From positions 1 to 64,000 of the forward strand of contig NZ_PJAS01000058.1 of NCBI RefSeq assembly GCF_002836735.1: DNA of 64,000 bases. The letters are read 5' to 3'. Positions 9,222-17,394 of this stretch are shown piece by piece (the stretch's first letter is position 1; every line of letters begins with the position of its first letter). This DNA comes from Psychrobacter sp. 4Bb. GTDB lineage: Bacteria; Pseudomonadota; Gammaproteobacteria; Pseudomonadales; Moraxellaceae. The notes below the pieces were generated by a model. That model saw only the letters and a program-made list of their open reading frames with translations. It did no database searches and was not told where the DNA came from. The translations under genes were made by a program, and so were the position numbers.

Positions 9222-10481
9222 ATGACTACCAATCAATCATTACTTGAGCGCCGCAAAGCTGTTTTACCAACAGGACTTGGGGTTGCCTTTCCTATCTTTG
9301 CAGAAAAAGCAAAGAACTCAGAAATCTGGGACATCGAAGGCAAGCGCTATATCGACTTTGTCGGTGGCATCTCAGTATTGAACACGGGTCATAGCCATCC
9401 AAAAATTACCCAACGTGTGCATGAGCAGCTAGACAAATTTACGCACACTGCAGCGCAAATGATTAACTACGAATGCTACGTGGATCTGGCTGAAAAGCTG
9501 TGTGAAAAAGCGCCTATCAGTGGCGATACCAAAGCATTCTTTTTGACCACTGGCGCAGAAGCGGTTGAAAACTGCATCAAGATTGCTCGTGCTAAAACCC
9601 GTCGTCCAGGCGTGATTTCTTTTGTTGGTGGCTGGCATGGTCGCACCATGATGTGTATGAGCCTAACTGGCAAAGTATTGCCATACAAAAAGAACTTTGG
9701 CCCGATGCCAGGACCTGTATTCCATGCATTGTTCCCTGCAGAAGAGCTGAACGTAACAGAAGCGCAAGCACTGCACAGCCTTGACATGATCTTCCAAGCA
9801 GACATCGATCCGAGTGAAGTGGCGGCAATGATTATCGAGCCAGTCCAAGGTGAGGGTGGTTTCCATCAAGTAACGCCGTCATTTGCCAAAGCCTTGCGCG
9901 AGATTTGTGATGAGCATGGCATCGTGCTTATTTTTGACGAAGTACAGTGTGGTTTCGCCAGAACCGGTACGTTGTTCGCCACTGAACAGCTAGGCGTTGA
10001 GCCTGATCTAATGACTGCTGCGAAGAGTTTGGCGGGTGGTTATCCTATCTCTGCGGTCATCGGTCGTGCTGACATCATGGATGCGCCGCAAGTAGGCGGC
10101 TTGGGCGGTACTTACTCTGGTAACCCACTTGCTTGTGTGGCGGCGCTTGCTGTTATGGAAGTGATCGAAGAAGAAAACTTACTTGAGCGTAGTATCGAGA
10201 TTGGCGATACCATTGCTTCATTCTTAAAAGGCTTGAACTTTAGCAGTATCGGTCATATCCGTCATAAGGGCGCTATGCTAGCGTTTGAATTGATTGATAG
10301 CGAAGGCAAACCTGATGCAGCCGCCGCAGCCAATCTAAAAGCAAAATCATTTGAGCAAGGTTTGCTACTAGCGTCTTGTGGTATGTATGGCAATGCCATT
10401 CGTGTGATGGTGCCATTGACGGTTGAAGATGAAGTGCTACAAGAAGGCCTTGATATCATCAAAGGTATTCTAACGGCATAA
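9222..10481 (+). CDS. gabT: 4-aminobutyrate / 5-aminovalerate aminotransferase
   Basis: This 419-residue class III PLP aminotransferase contains the TGAEAVENCIKIARAKTRRP block, IIEPVQGEGGF, LIFDEVQCGFARTGTLFA and the SLAGGYPISAVIGRA segment with the PLP-binding lysine. It transfers the amino group of GABA (and in related DavT enzymes 5-aminovalerate) to 2-oxoglutarate, feeding the adjacent dehydrogenase. The frame is open upstream to 9132, but AAAGGA lies 8 bp before the ATG at 9222 and the homologous N-terminus starts there. The 200-bp gap after gabD contains no strong terminator, so the pair is probably cotranscribed. Confidence 0.94.
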   Translation: MTTNQSLLERRKAVLPTGLGVAFPIFAEKAKNSEIWDIEGKRYIDFVGGISVLNTGHSHPKITQRVHEQLDKFTHTAAQMINYECYVDLAEKLCEKAPISGDTKAFFLTTGAEAVENCIKIARAKTRRPGVISFVGGWHGRTMMCMSLTGKVLPYKKNFGPMPGPVFHALFPAEELNVTEAQALHSLDMIFQADIDPSEVAAMIIEPVQGEGGFHQVTPSFAKALREICDEHGIVLIFDEVQCGFARTGTLFATEQLGVEPDLMTAAKSLAGGYPISAVIGRADIMDAPQVGGLGGTYSGNPLACVAALAVMEVIEEENLLERSIEIGDTIASFLKGLNFSSIGHIRHKGAMLAFELIDSEGKPDAAAAANLKAKSFEQGLLLASCGMYGNAIRVMVPLTVEDEVLQEGLDIIKGILTA

Positions 10482-10517
10482 GCAATACTGAGTGTTATTT
10501 ACTTTAGCGATGGAGCG

Positions 10518-10563
10518 CTTTTAACCAAGTACAGCTAGTTCAAGTACCAATATTGGTTAAAAG
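10518..10563. promoter_or_regulatory. Inverted repeat downstream of gabT
   Basis: CTTTTAACCAA (10518-10528) and TTGGTTAAAAG (10553-10563) are perfect 11-bp inverted repeats separated by 24 nt. It may be an RNA hairpin or a protein site; function is not evident. It opens a 324-bp gene-free stretch between gabT and the permease gene. Confidence 0.35.
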
Positions 10564-10622
10564 ATTGTATGAAAGATAACGGCAAGGTTGCCCTTATAAC
10601 ACTCGCTTTGAATGAGTTTTTT

Positions 10623-10660
10623 AACGGCGCCTTGCAAGTCAAGACGCCGTTTTTGTTTTT
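10623..10660 (+). terminator. Intrinsic terminator after gabT
   Basis: A G+C-rich stem (ACGGCG with CGCCGT, extended by CTTG/CAAG pairing) is followed by TTTTTGTTTTT. Confidence 0.7.
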
Positions 10661-10683
10661 GCTGTTTGAATACTATACCGATA

Positions 10684-10700
10684 GCAAAGTTAAACTTTGC
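10684..10700. promoter_or_regulatory. Short palindrome upstream of the APC permease gene
   Basis: GCAAAGT-TAA-ACTTTGC is a perfect 7+3+7 inverted repeat about 105 bp before the permease start codon and just downstream of the gabT terminator. It is a candidate operator by position only. Confidence 0.3.
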
Positions 10701-10805
10701 GGCGACGCGACAGACACAACAAACATGATGGGTATGATCCCATGAAACAAAAATAGTGTAGCTGTAACAGGCTCACACGGATGAAACACAGACAAGGAGT
10801 AGGTT

Positions 10806-12248
10806 ATGTCTGAATTAAAAAAGTCGCTAGGGGTGTTCGATATCATTGCACTGGCATTCGGTGCAATGGTCGGTTGGGGCTGGGTTGTACTGGCAGGTAG
10901 TTGGATCATCTCGGCAGGTATATGGGGCGCAATTAGCGCCTTTTTAATAGGCGGTCTGGTAGTCGTATTGATTGGTGTGACGTATGCTGAACTTGCGGCC
11001 TCCATGCCAATTACTGGCGGTGAGCATACTTATACCCATCGAGCGTTAGGAGTCAATGTCTCCTTTATTTGCTCATGGAGTATTTTGTTTGGTTATTTTT
11101 CCGTCGTTGCTTTTGAAGCAGTAGCACTACCCACCGTCGTCGAATACATTATTCCTAATTATAGCCAAGGGTATCTTTGGGATGTTGCTGGCTGGGATGT
11201 TTACGCCACTTGGGTAGGCGTCGGGATGCTTGGCTCAGTGATTGTTACTTGGCTGAACATACGCGGTATGGAAGTCAGTGCGTGGTTCCAAAAAACAGCA
11301 GTCGTTGGTATTTTCTGTGTAGGTATATTACTGTTCGTAGGGGCGTTACTGTTCAGTCCTGAAACTTCTAATACCGTACAAGCGCCTAACTTTATTGGCG
11401 GTATGGGTGGCATCATGACGGTGATGGTAATGGTACCGTTCTTGTTCGTTGGCTTCGATGTCATTCCCCAAGCTGCAGAAGAAATCAATCTATCTCGTCC
11501 GAACATCGGTAAGTTTTTGATTGTCTCTATTATTATCGCTGTACTGTGGTATGTAGCAGTCGCCTGGAGTGTGGGCAAGACTTTACCGCTATTACAAGCA
11601 CAAGACTCAACATTGGCTACTGCTGATGCGATGACCAATGCTTGGAATGGTAAATGGGCTGGTACGTTACTGGTTATTGGCGGCGTGCTAGGTATTTTAT
11701 CGAGCTGGAATGCGTTTCTTATCGGTGGCAGTCGTCTGCTATATGCTATGGGCAAAACGCACATGTTGCCGCAGTTTTTGTGCAAACTGCATCCGAAATA
11801 TAATACGCCCGTCAATGCGATTTTATTAATCGGTGGTCTCGCGACACTTGCGCCATTATTTGGTCGCAAAATGCTGGTATGGATTGTAGATGCTGGTGGG
11901 TTCGGTATCGTTATTGCTTATACTTGTGTGGCTCTTTCATTCTTAGTGCTGCGTTACCGTGAGCCTGATATGGTACGTCCGTTTAGAGTACCAGCAGGTA
12001 AATTGGTTGGTATTATCACTATTATTCTCAGTCTTGGTATGTTGGCACTATATCTACCAGGTATGCCATCAGCACTCGTCGCTATTGAGTGGTGGATTTT
12101 CCTTGGTTGGATCGTACTTGGTGGGGTATTGTACGGTTATGCTACGATGAAGAATCCTGGTAAGAGTAAAGACATTATGGATCATGAACTGCGCGAGCTA
12201 AAAACGGCTAACCAGCAGTGGTTAAAAGAAAATCCATATAAAAAGTAG
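10806..12248 (+). CDS. APC family amino acid/polyamine permease
   Basis: This 480-residue integral membrane protein has about 12 hydrophobic segments and the APC-superfamily first helix signature (FGAMVGWGWVVLAGSWI), followed by AELAASMPITGGEHTY. It starts behind a good AAGGAG site. Its place directly after gabDT and before a second semialdehyde dehydrogenase suggests uptake of GABA, 5-aminovalerate, lysine or a diamine; the substrate cannot be read from sequence. The last seven codons and stop, together with the terminator, are repeated about 880 bp downstream, marking an insertion or duplication right behind this gene. Confidence 0.88.
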   Translation: MSELKKSLGVFDIIALAFGAMVGWGWVVLAGSWIISAGIWGAISAFLIGGLVVVLIGVTYAELAASMPITGGEHTYTHRALGVNVSFICSWSILFGYFSVVAFEAVALPTVVEYIIPNYSQGYLWDVAGWDVYATWVGVGMLGSVIVTWLNIRGMEVSAWFQKTAVVGIFCVGILLFVGALLFSPETSNTVQAPNFIGGMGGIMTVMVMVPFLFVGFDVIPQAAEEINLSRPNIGKFLIVSIIIAVLWYVAVAWSVGKTLPLLQAQDSTLATADAMTNAWNGKWAGTLLVIGGVLGILSSWNAFLIGGSRLLYAMGKTHMLPQFLCKLHPKYNTPVNAILLIGGLATLAPLFGRKMLVWIVDAGGFGIVIAYTCVALSFLVLRYREPDMVRPFRVPAGKLVGIITIILSLGMLALYLPGMPSALVAIEWWIFLGWIVLGGVLYGYATMKNPGKSKDIMDHELRELKTANQQWLKENPYKK

Positions 12249-12298
12249 ACTTACTTATCGTTAATAAAAAAGCCTAACGTCAAACGTTAGGCTTTTTT
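12226..12298 (+). repeat. Direct repeat, left copy (permease 3' end plus terminator)
   Basis: Bases 12226-12256 are identical over 31 nt to 13105-13135, and 12266-12298 are identical over 33 nt to 13151-13183. Between these blocks the copies differ in sequence and by 6 bp in length. The left copy contains the end of the permease coding sequence, its stop, and the terminator. Confidence 0.9.
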
Positions 12299-12299
12299 T
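12266..12299 (+). terminator. Intrinsic terminator of the permease gene
   Basis: AAAAAAGCCTAACG-TCAA-CGTTAGGCTTTTTTT forms a perfect stem with a T-run, starting 17 bp after the stop codon. Confidence 0.85.
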
Positions 12300-12512
12300 G
12301 TTGTTTTTGTTCTGTTCAAAAATGAGTTTACACATTTAGGACAGTAATAATTTACTTAAAGTCGTTTTCTATCCTTTCTTGATTAGATGAGAGTCTTAAT
12401 TATTTTTGTTAAATAATCAACTAGCATAATATTCGCATATTGACATTTAACAATAAAAAAGTAAAATAGCTCACTCTTGTTTACTATTATCGTTGTCGTG
12501 AAGGTTAGCTAT

Positions 12513-12737
12513 ATGATCAGAAGTGGAGATAAACTAAAATGTATCTGTGGCAACGATTTTTTTGTAGAAGGCTCGGTCTACACTGTCGGTAATATTATAA
12601 GCAATAAGTTTTTCCAAATAAATATTGGCGCAAATGAAGAATATTGGTATGCAACAAAAGATAGTGAAGGGATATATGTTCGTTTTAATGAAGAAGACCA
12701 CTTAGTCAATGACGCCTTTTTTGCTTTAGAAAAATAA
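12513..12737 (+). CDS. Small hypothetical protein in the accessory islet
   Basis: This 74-residue protein has no family I can name. The frame is open from a TTG at 12477, but GAAGG at 12500-12504 sits 8 bp before the ATG at 12513, which I use. The sequence has an N-terminal SGDKLKCICGNDFFVEGSVYTV stretch and an acidic, aromatic C-terminus. The GDK.KCI...F..G..YTV spacing resembles small SH3-like proteins common in phages and mobile islets, but that is only a resemblance. The flanking DNA is more A+T-rich than neighbouring genes, and the gene lies between direct repeats of the permease 3' end, supporting acquisition as an accessory gene. Confidence 0.6.
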   Translation: MIRSGDKLKCICGNDFFVEGSVYTVGNIISNKFFQINIGANEEYWYATKDSEGIYVRFNEEDHLVNDAFFALEK

Positions 12738-12753
12738 TAGTATTAGCGTCTCA

Positions 12754-12900
12754 TTGAGAAAGCTGTGGGTTTCGAGTGTCAGGCAATGGATTGAGGTGCT
12801 GCTACTGCCCGATAGTATGCTCAATAAACAGAACGACATTTTTCTAGTTTTTGGCAGTGTACTCGACATCGCATCATCTAACTATGTAGAGACAATTTAA
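12754..12900 (+). other. Weak open frame in the islet, possibly a gene remnant
   Basis: A 48-residue frame runs from a TTG at 12754 to TAA at 12900 (the frame is open from 12730). No good ribosome-binding site and no recognisable family were seen. It may be a decayed fragment of whatever arrived with the islet, or chance. Confidence 0.2.
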
Positions 12901-13104
12901 CGTAAAAATAATGAATAAAAATATCCCAACGAAAAGACCTAATACTTGATATGAGGCCTTTTTTGACGTTCTGAAATACGTGCAATCATAATACTCTTAA
13001 ACATGCATATAAAAATAACTACGTCTAAACTCTAGATTTCGTGAAATGAGTATGATCAATGAGATTAACCAAGACTTTGATGTTCGATATCCTCAACTAA
13101 AAAT

Positions 13105-13183
13105 AAGAAAATCCATATAAAAAGTAGACTTACTTTAACTATCTTTGCATAAAAAAGCCTAACGTCAAACGTTAGGCTTTTTT
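13105..13183 (+). repeat. Direct repeat, right copy (permease 3' end plus terminator)
   Basis: This is the second copy of the permease 3' end and terminator. It carries GAAAATCCATATAAAAAG and the TAG stop, with an in-frame TAA directly before it, so it is not translated as part of a permease. The terminator half (13151-13183) is bidirectional and now also lies behind the convergent dehydrogenase gene. Bases 12901-13104 between the islet frames and this copy hold no gene I can recognise. Confidence 0.9.
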
Positions 13184-13210
13184 AGTGCATACAATCAAGT
13201 GCTTATACGA

Positions 13211-14584
13211 TTAAGACTTATCACGAATCAGTTTATAGTTTAAGAATTCAGTGATACCAAGTGTGCCAAGCTCGCGACCAAATCCTGAACGTTTAACGCC
13301 GCCAAATGGTGTGTTTGCTTCCGTACCAGAAGGTGCGTTGATCGTGACCATGCCCACTTCCAATTTGTCAGCAATGTCAGCAGCTAGGGCAGCATCTTGC
13401 GTTTGGATAGAGGCACCAAGACCGAAAGGCACATCGTTGGCAATCTTGATAGCATGGTCGATATCATTTGCTTTATAGACGACTGCTACAGGACCAAACA
13501 GCTCTTCACGATATACATCCATGGATTCAGTTACATCTGTCAGTACCGCAGGCTTAAACCAAGCACCAGGCTTGTCTTTGTCCATGCCGCCTTCTACTAA
13601 TACTGTCGCACCTGCTTGGATAGCACTGTCTAACTGCGCTTGCAAGTTGACCGCAGCGGCTTTTGATGACATTGGGCCAATAAACGTATCTTCTTTAAGC
13701 GGGTCGGCCAAAGTCATGTTGCTGACCGCATTGGTAAAGCCTTCAACGAATTTATCATAGACTGATTCGATAACGATTAGACGCTTAGCAGCATTACAGG
13801 CTTGTCCAGTATTACCAAAACGACCAGAGATAGCGCCTTGTATCGCTTGCTCGATATCGGCATCGGCTGCAACGATAAAGGCATCGGAGCCGCCAAGCTC
13901 CAACACGACTTTTTTGAGTGCGCCGCCAGCTTCTTTTGCCACGGCTTGTCCAGCGCGTTCAGAACCTGTTAGCGAGACACCTTGTACGCGTGTGTCATTG
14001 ATAATGGTCGCTGATTGCTCATTGGTTGCAAAGATATTGTTATAAACACCTTCAGGTACGCCTGCATCTTTAAAGATATCGACGATAACTTCTGCTGTAT
14101 TTGGACACTGCGGTGCGTGTTTTAGAATAATTGTATTACCTGCCATAAAGTTTGGCGCGACAAAACGTGCCACTTGATAATGCGGATAATTCCACGGCAT
14201 GATACCGAGTAGAACGCCAACAGGACGTTTTTCTACCGAAGCTGATCCTGAGTCAACGTCAATGGTATTCGGCGCGAGTAGCTGCTCAGCATTGTCTGCA
14301 TAGTAACGATAGATCTCAGCGACCAGACCGATTTCACCCTTGGCTTGTGCAACGGGTTTACCCATCTCACCCGCCACGATACGAGCCAGCTCGTCTTGAC
14401 GTTCCAGATAGCTATCGGCAATTTTATGCAGTAGTGCACTGCGCTCACTCAATGAGACTTGACGCCAGTCTTGATAAGCGGTATCTGCTTGCTCAATGAC
14501 TTGTTGGATATCTTGTTCAGTGGCGGTAGGGTAAGTGGCTTCTAGTTCGCCAGTGGCTGGATTGTTGATTTGATAATCGCTCAT
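13211..14584 (-). CDS. NAD-dependent succinate-semialdehyde dehydrogenase, Sad/YneI type
   Basis: This 457-residue aldehyde dehydrogenase resembles E. coli Sad: INPATGE opening, GILGIMPWNYP-like block, NTIILKHAPQCP, VVLELGGSDAFIV and the NTGQACNAAKR catalytic cysteine, ending with FGGVKRSGFGRELG. It is clearly a different subfamily from the GabD at 7557-9020, so the locus has two routes for C4 or C5 semialdehydes; Sad-type enzymes are linked to putrescine breakdown. AAGGAA precedes the ATG. It converges on the islet behind the permease. Upstream lies a decayed agmatine deiminase gene, which fits a former putrescine operon. Confidence 0.88.
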   Translation of the reverse strand: MSDYQINNPATGELEATYPTATEQDIQQVIEQADTAYQDWRQVSLSERSALLHKIADSYLERQDELARIVAGEMGKPVAQAKGEIGLVAEIYRYYADNAEQLLAPNTIDVDSGSASVEKRPVGVLLGIMPWNYPHYQVARFVAPNFMAGNTIILKHAPQCPNTAEVIVDIFKDAGVPEGVYNNIFATNEQSATIINDTRVQGVSLTGSERAGQAVAKEAGGALKKVVLELGGSDAFIVAADADIEQAIQGAISGRFGNTGQACNAAKRLIVIESVYDKFVEGFTNAVSNMTLADPLKEDTFIGPMSSKAAAVNLQAQLDSAIQAGATVLVEGGMDKDKPGAWFKPAVLTDVTESMDVYREELFGPVAVVYKANDIDHAIKIANDVPFGLGASIQTQDAALAADIADKLEVGMVTINAPSGTEANTPFGGVKRSGFGRELGTLGITEFLNYKLIRDKS

Positions 14585-14607
14585 ACTTTTTCCTTATTTT
14601 TAGCGTG

Positions 14608-14638
14608 TTTTTGGGTTTAAAATCCATTTTTGGGTTTA
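14608..14638. repeat. 12-bp direct repeat upstream of the Sad-type dehydrogenase gene
   Basis: TTTTTGGGTTTA occurs at 14608-14619 and 14627-14638, a 19-bp period close to two helical turns. It lies 25-55 bp before the start codon of the minus-strand gene. It may be a regulator half-site pair; no regulator is assigned. Confidence 0.3.
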
Positions 14639-14704
14639 TGCTTATACTTTCAGTTGCTAATAAGTGCGATTTATTATGGTTCACTCTATACCAAGCGGCG
14701 TGTG

Positions 14705-14958
14705 TTAGAGTGACGCTTTGGTTACAGGTTGTTGCTGGGTAATACAATGAATATTACCGCCGCCATAGACAATCTCTTTTGTGCGTACTCCCACTACTTG
14801 ATGCTGCGGAAAGATTTTTTCAAGCTGCTCGATGGCGAGTGCATCATTTATATCATCATATTGCGGTACGATGACCGCGTCATTACAAATCAAAAAGTTG
14901 GCATAGGAGGCGATACAAACATCACCCGTTAGGCGAGGTTTGGCGTCATGAGATTGAT
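14705..14958 (-). pseudogene. aguA: 3' remnant of agmatine deiminase
   Basis: A minus-strand frame encodes about 80 residues that match the extreme C-terminus of agmatine deiminase: ASYANFLICNDAVIVPQYDD, IFPQHQVVGV and the final GGGNIHCITQQQP with the catalytic cysteine. A complete enzyme is about 370 residues; roughly four fifths of the gene, including the start, is missing. The matching sequence stops within a few bases of the glycosyltransferase stop codon at 14965, so a deletion joined the two. The retained frame ends in a normal TAA. Loss of this enzyme would remove the agmatine to N-carbamoylputrescine step. Confidence 0.8.
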
Positions 14959-14964
14959 GAGTGT

Positions 14965-16296
14965 TTACAGTGGTTGATTGTCTTCAGTTTTCTCTACCGT
15001 ATCTACATTATCCGTTGTCTTTGATTTTTCTTTGGTTAGCTTTATTTTTGGGTTTTTAGCAACAGGTTCAATATTTTTCACAGCGACGTTAAGGGCAGGT
15101 TTAGATGCTTTTTTTAGACTGCGTTTGATGCGTCGAACTGCGATAGCATCTGCTTCGGCTTGTTCTTCGGCAAGCGCCGCATCATGTAAGCTTTGATACA
15201 CTTCAAGCGTCTTTTCAATCATCTCACGCATGGTGAATTTGTTGGTCATTTCAGGACGCGTCACACTCTCTAGCTGATTTCTAACCGCTTTACAAAGCGC
15301 ATTGGCATTGTACTTTTTTACCAGTCCTTGCGGGTAGAGCGGTTGTAAAATCTCGCTAAAGGCTGCTTGATCCCAGCCAATGACTGGCGTACCTAGATGT
15401 ATGGCTTGTAGGGCATTGATACCGATTGACTCGGGTTCATTAGCAAGTGCCATGACAATATTGGCCGCCGATAGCCATTCCCGCATATCATTACGCTTGC
15501 TACCCACATAGGTAATGCGCTCAGCCAGTCCCAAGCTATTGGTGCGTTGGCGAAAATCTTCATGAGCGACATCGCCGTCTTTATAGTCTTCATCCATAAT
15601 AATGACGTGAATATTGGGGAACTGTTCTTGCAAGTTACCCAAGATATCTATCAGCCACTCTTGTCCGTACTCATTACCGATGACGGTTGGGAATACGAGC
15701 CATTTTTTGTGCTCAAGCTCAGGGTACTCGGCAAAGGTATGACGTAACCAATAGACCGACGGATTGTGACGATAAGGGTAGCGCCGAGTGTCGATACCAC
15801 GATAGATACGCGTGATGACTTTAGGATCTACGTCTTCGATGCGCAGTCCTTTTTTTAAGTATTGAGTGACACTGTCAGATACGGTGATTATCGTATCAAC
15901 ATTGAGTAGGGCTTGAGAGTACTTATTGATTGGATAAAAACCATACATGGTCGAGACCAGTTTGGGAAAACGCCTGACGCGTGCGCGGCGCAGTGCCAAA
16001 TGCAATATCCATGCAGGGGTACGCGAATGTACATGAATGACATCAGGTTCGTACTTTTCTATCAAATGCCGCAGTGCAGAGACTTGCAATAGCGATAGCC
16101 AAGACTTTTTATTCACATGTAGCTGATGGTATATATTGCCATCGCGTTTGAGACGTCTGACCAAGTCATTGTCTTCATCGGCACTTGAGACAATAATAGA
16201 GGTATGCTCATTTTTGACCAATGCTCGCCCAAGATGAAAAATGCCGCGCTCGGATTCATCATGCTTTAGAGACGACAGTAAGCGCATAACTTTCAT
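14965..16296 (-). CDS. Glycosyltransferase family 4 protein (GT-B fold)
   Basis: The protein has about 443 residues. The N-terminal GT-B domain contains EPDVIHVHSRTP, and the C-terminal domain carries EPESIGINALQAIHLGTPVIGWD, the nucleotide-sugar binding signature of GT4 enzymes. A Lys-rich, low-complexity tail of about 60 residues follows, which may contact the membrane. The frame opens at a GTG (16311), but the ATG at 16296 gives the typical MKVMRLLSS start. It probably acts in lipopolysaccharide or capsule assembly; acceptor and sugar are unknown. No glycan genes flank it, and the 3' side abuts the aguA deletion scar, so it may have been moved next to this locus. Confidence 0.82.
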   Translation of the reverse strand: MKVMRLLSSLKHDESERGIFHLGRALVKNEHTSIIVSSADEDNDLVRRLKRDGNIYHQLHVNKKSWLSLLQVSALRHLIEKYEPDVIHVHSRTPAWILHLALRRARVRRFPKLVSTMYGFYPINKYSQALLNVDTIITVSDSVTQYLKKGLRIEDVDPKVITRIYRGIDTRRYPYRHNPSVYWLRHTFAEYPELEHKKWLVFPTVIGNEYGQEWLIDILGNLQEQFPNIHVIIMDEDYKDGDVAHEDFRQRTNSLGLAERITYVGSKRNDMREWLSAANIVMALANEPESIGINALQAIHLGTPVIGWDQAAFSEILQPLYPQGLVKKYNANALCKAVRNQLESVTRPEMTNKFTMREMIEKTLEVYQSLHDAALAEEQAEADAIAVRRIKRSLKKASKPALNVAVKNIEPVAKNPKIKLTKEKSKTTDNVDTVEKTEDNQPL

Positions 16297-16446
16297 AATA
16301 GCGTTGGTCACCGGTTAGTAATATCAATTTGCTATTGTCAGTTAAAAGCGATTAAAACTCAACCATCAAGATAAAAAGATAAGGTCAGATAGGGGGTTTT
16401 TAGACTATATAAGCGTAAGGCGTGGATTAATAAACACCAAAAGCCG

Positions 16447-17319
16447 TTAGCGTCGTTTTTGTAAATGTTCAGCATTAGGCAGTACTTGTTTTTCACTCAA
16501 GTATTTCCAGTAGCGCTGCGGGAGATATTGTTTATGCAGCTTGGGGTTTTTACGCTCTTTGATATTGACGTTGGTAAAGTAGCCTTGCCAAAATTTTTGA
16601 TAGCGCTGCTCATCAGGACTATGGATGCTGGCAGGATTGCGTAGTACCGCATCATCAAGATCAGTGATGGTTTGCAGCTTCGCTGGACGTGATGGCGTGC
16701 TACTACTTTTATCATAATAGATGCCATAGCCTCGCGTTAGATCATAGATCGCCCAATGTTGATCTTGATAGCGCTGACGAAAGTGCTCTCCGATCAGTGG
16801 CAGTACATTAAAATCAGGCTCTACACGTGCAAAATAAATATCATCGGTCGTGTGCTCAAAACGTACAAAGGCCTCCATGCGATGCTTTTCACGACCGACG
16901 GATTTGACCGTCTGTACCAGCTCTAACACATCCAAGTGACCAAGATCTTGCATGATATTTCGGCTAGGGTAGTCAATGGCATACTTAACCACACGAAACA
17001 AAGTGGTGCCGATATCGTCCTTTTCTGACAAAAACCCCCACAAAATATTGCGCATGCCTGAGCGACCCAGTAAGGTATTTAATTTGACCAACACGCGCTC
17101 GGCTTTATCCTCATCAGTTGCCACGCTAGTCGCCTGAGCGATGAGTGATGGCACATAGCAATCTTGCGCCGTTAGCTTTAGTGATATATCGTTTTGTAGA
17201 CGATTGGCATAGACATAAAACACAGCACTCAACCAACCTTCAAAGCTAGGCTCATACAGTACAATGCTAGGCGTCAATTGACCGACAGCGTAAGAGTCAT
17301 TTTGCATAAGTGCTGACAT
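16447..17319 (-). CDS. TIGR03915/DUF4130 family putative DNA repair protein
   Basis: This 290-residue protein resembles the DUF4130 family that is almost always encoded next to a radical-SAM partner. Visible landmarks include YEPSFEGWLSAVFYVY at the N-terminus, the RMEAFVRFEHT and YFARVEPDFNVLPLIGEHF blocks, and a C-terminal KYLSEKQVLP. In many bacteria this domain is fused to a uracil-DNA-glycosylase-like UdgX domain; here only the DUF4130 part is present. A 75-bp gap separates it from the radical-SAM gene upstream on the same strand, so they form an operon. The reaction is not established for the family. Confidence 0.82.
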   Translation of the reverse strand: MSALMQNDSYAVGQLTPSIVLYEPSFEGWLSAVFYVYANRLQNDISLKLTAQDCYVPSLIAQATSVATDEDKAERVLVKLNTLLGRSGMRNILWGFLSEKDDIGTTLFRVVKYAIDYPSRNIMQDLGHLDVLELVQTVKSVGREKHRMEAFVRFEHTTDDIYFARVEPDFNVLPLIGEHFRQRYQDQHWAIYDLTRGYGIYYDKSSSTPSRPAKLQTITDLDDAVLRNPASIHSPDEQRYQKFWQGYFTNVNIKERKNPKLHKQYLPQRYWKYLSEKQVLPNAEHLQKRR

Positions 17320-17394
17320 GTTTTATCCTAAATTTTTATTATAAATACAGTAGCGAGATAGCAGGTTTTTTAATACATGCTATCTAGAGCCATT

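Noticed and set aside
12754..12900. A second gene in the islet
   Set aside because: The frame has only a TTG start, no ribosome-binding site and no recognisable family; it is listed only as a possible remnant.
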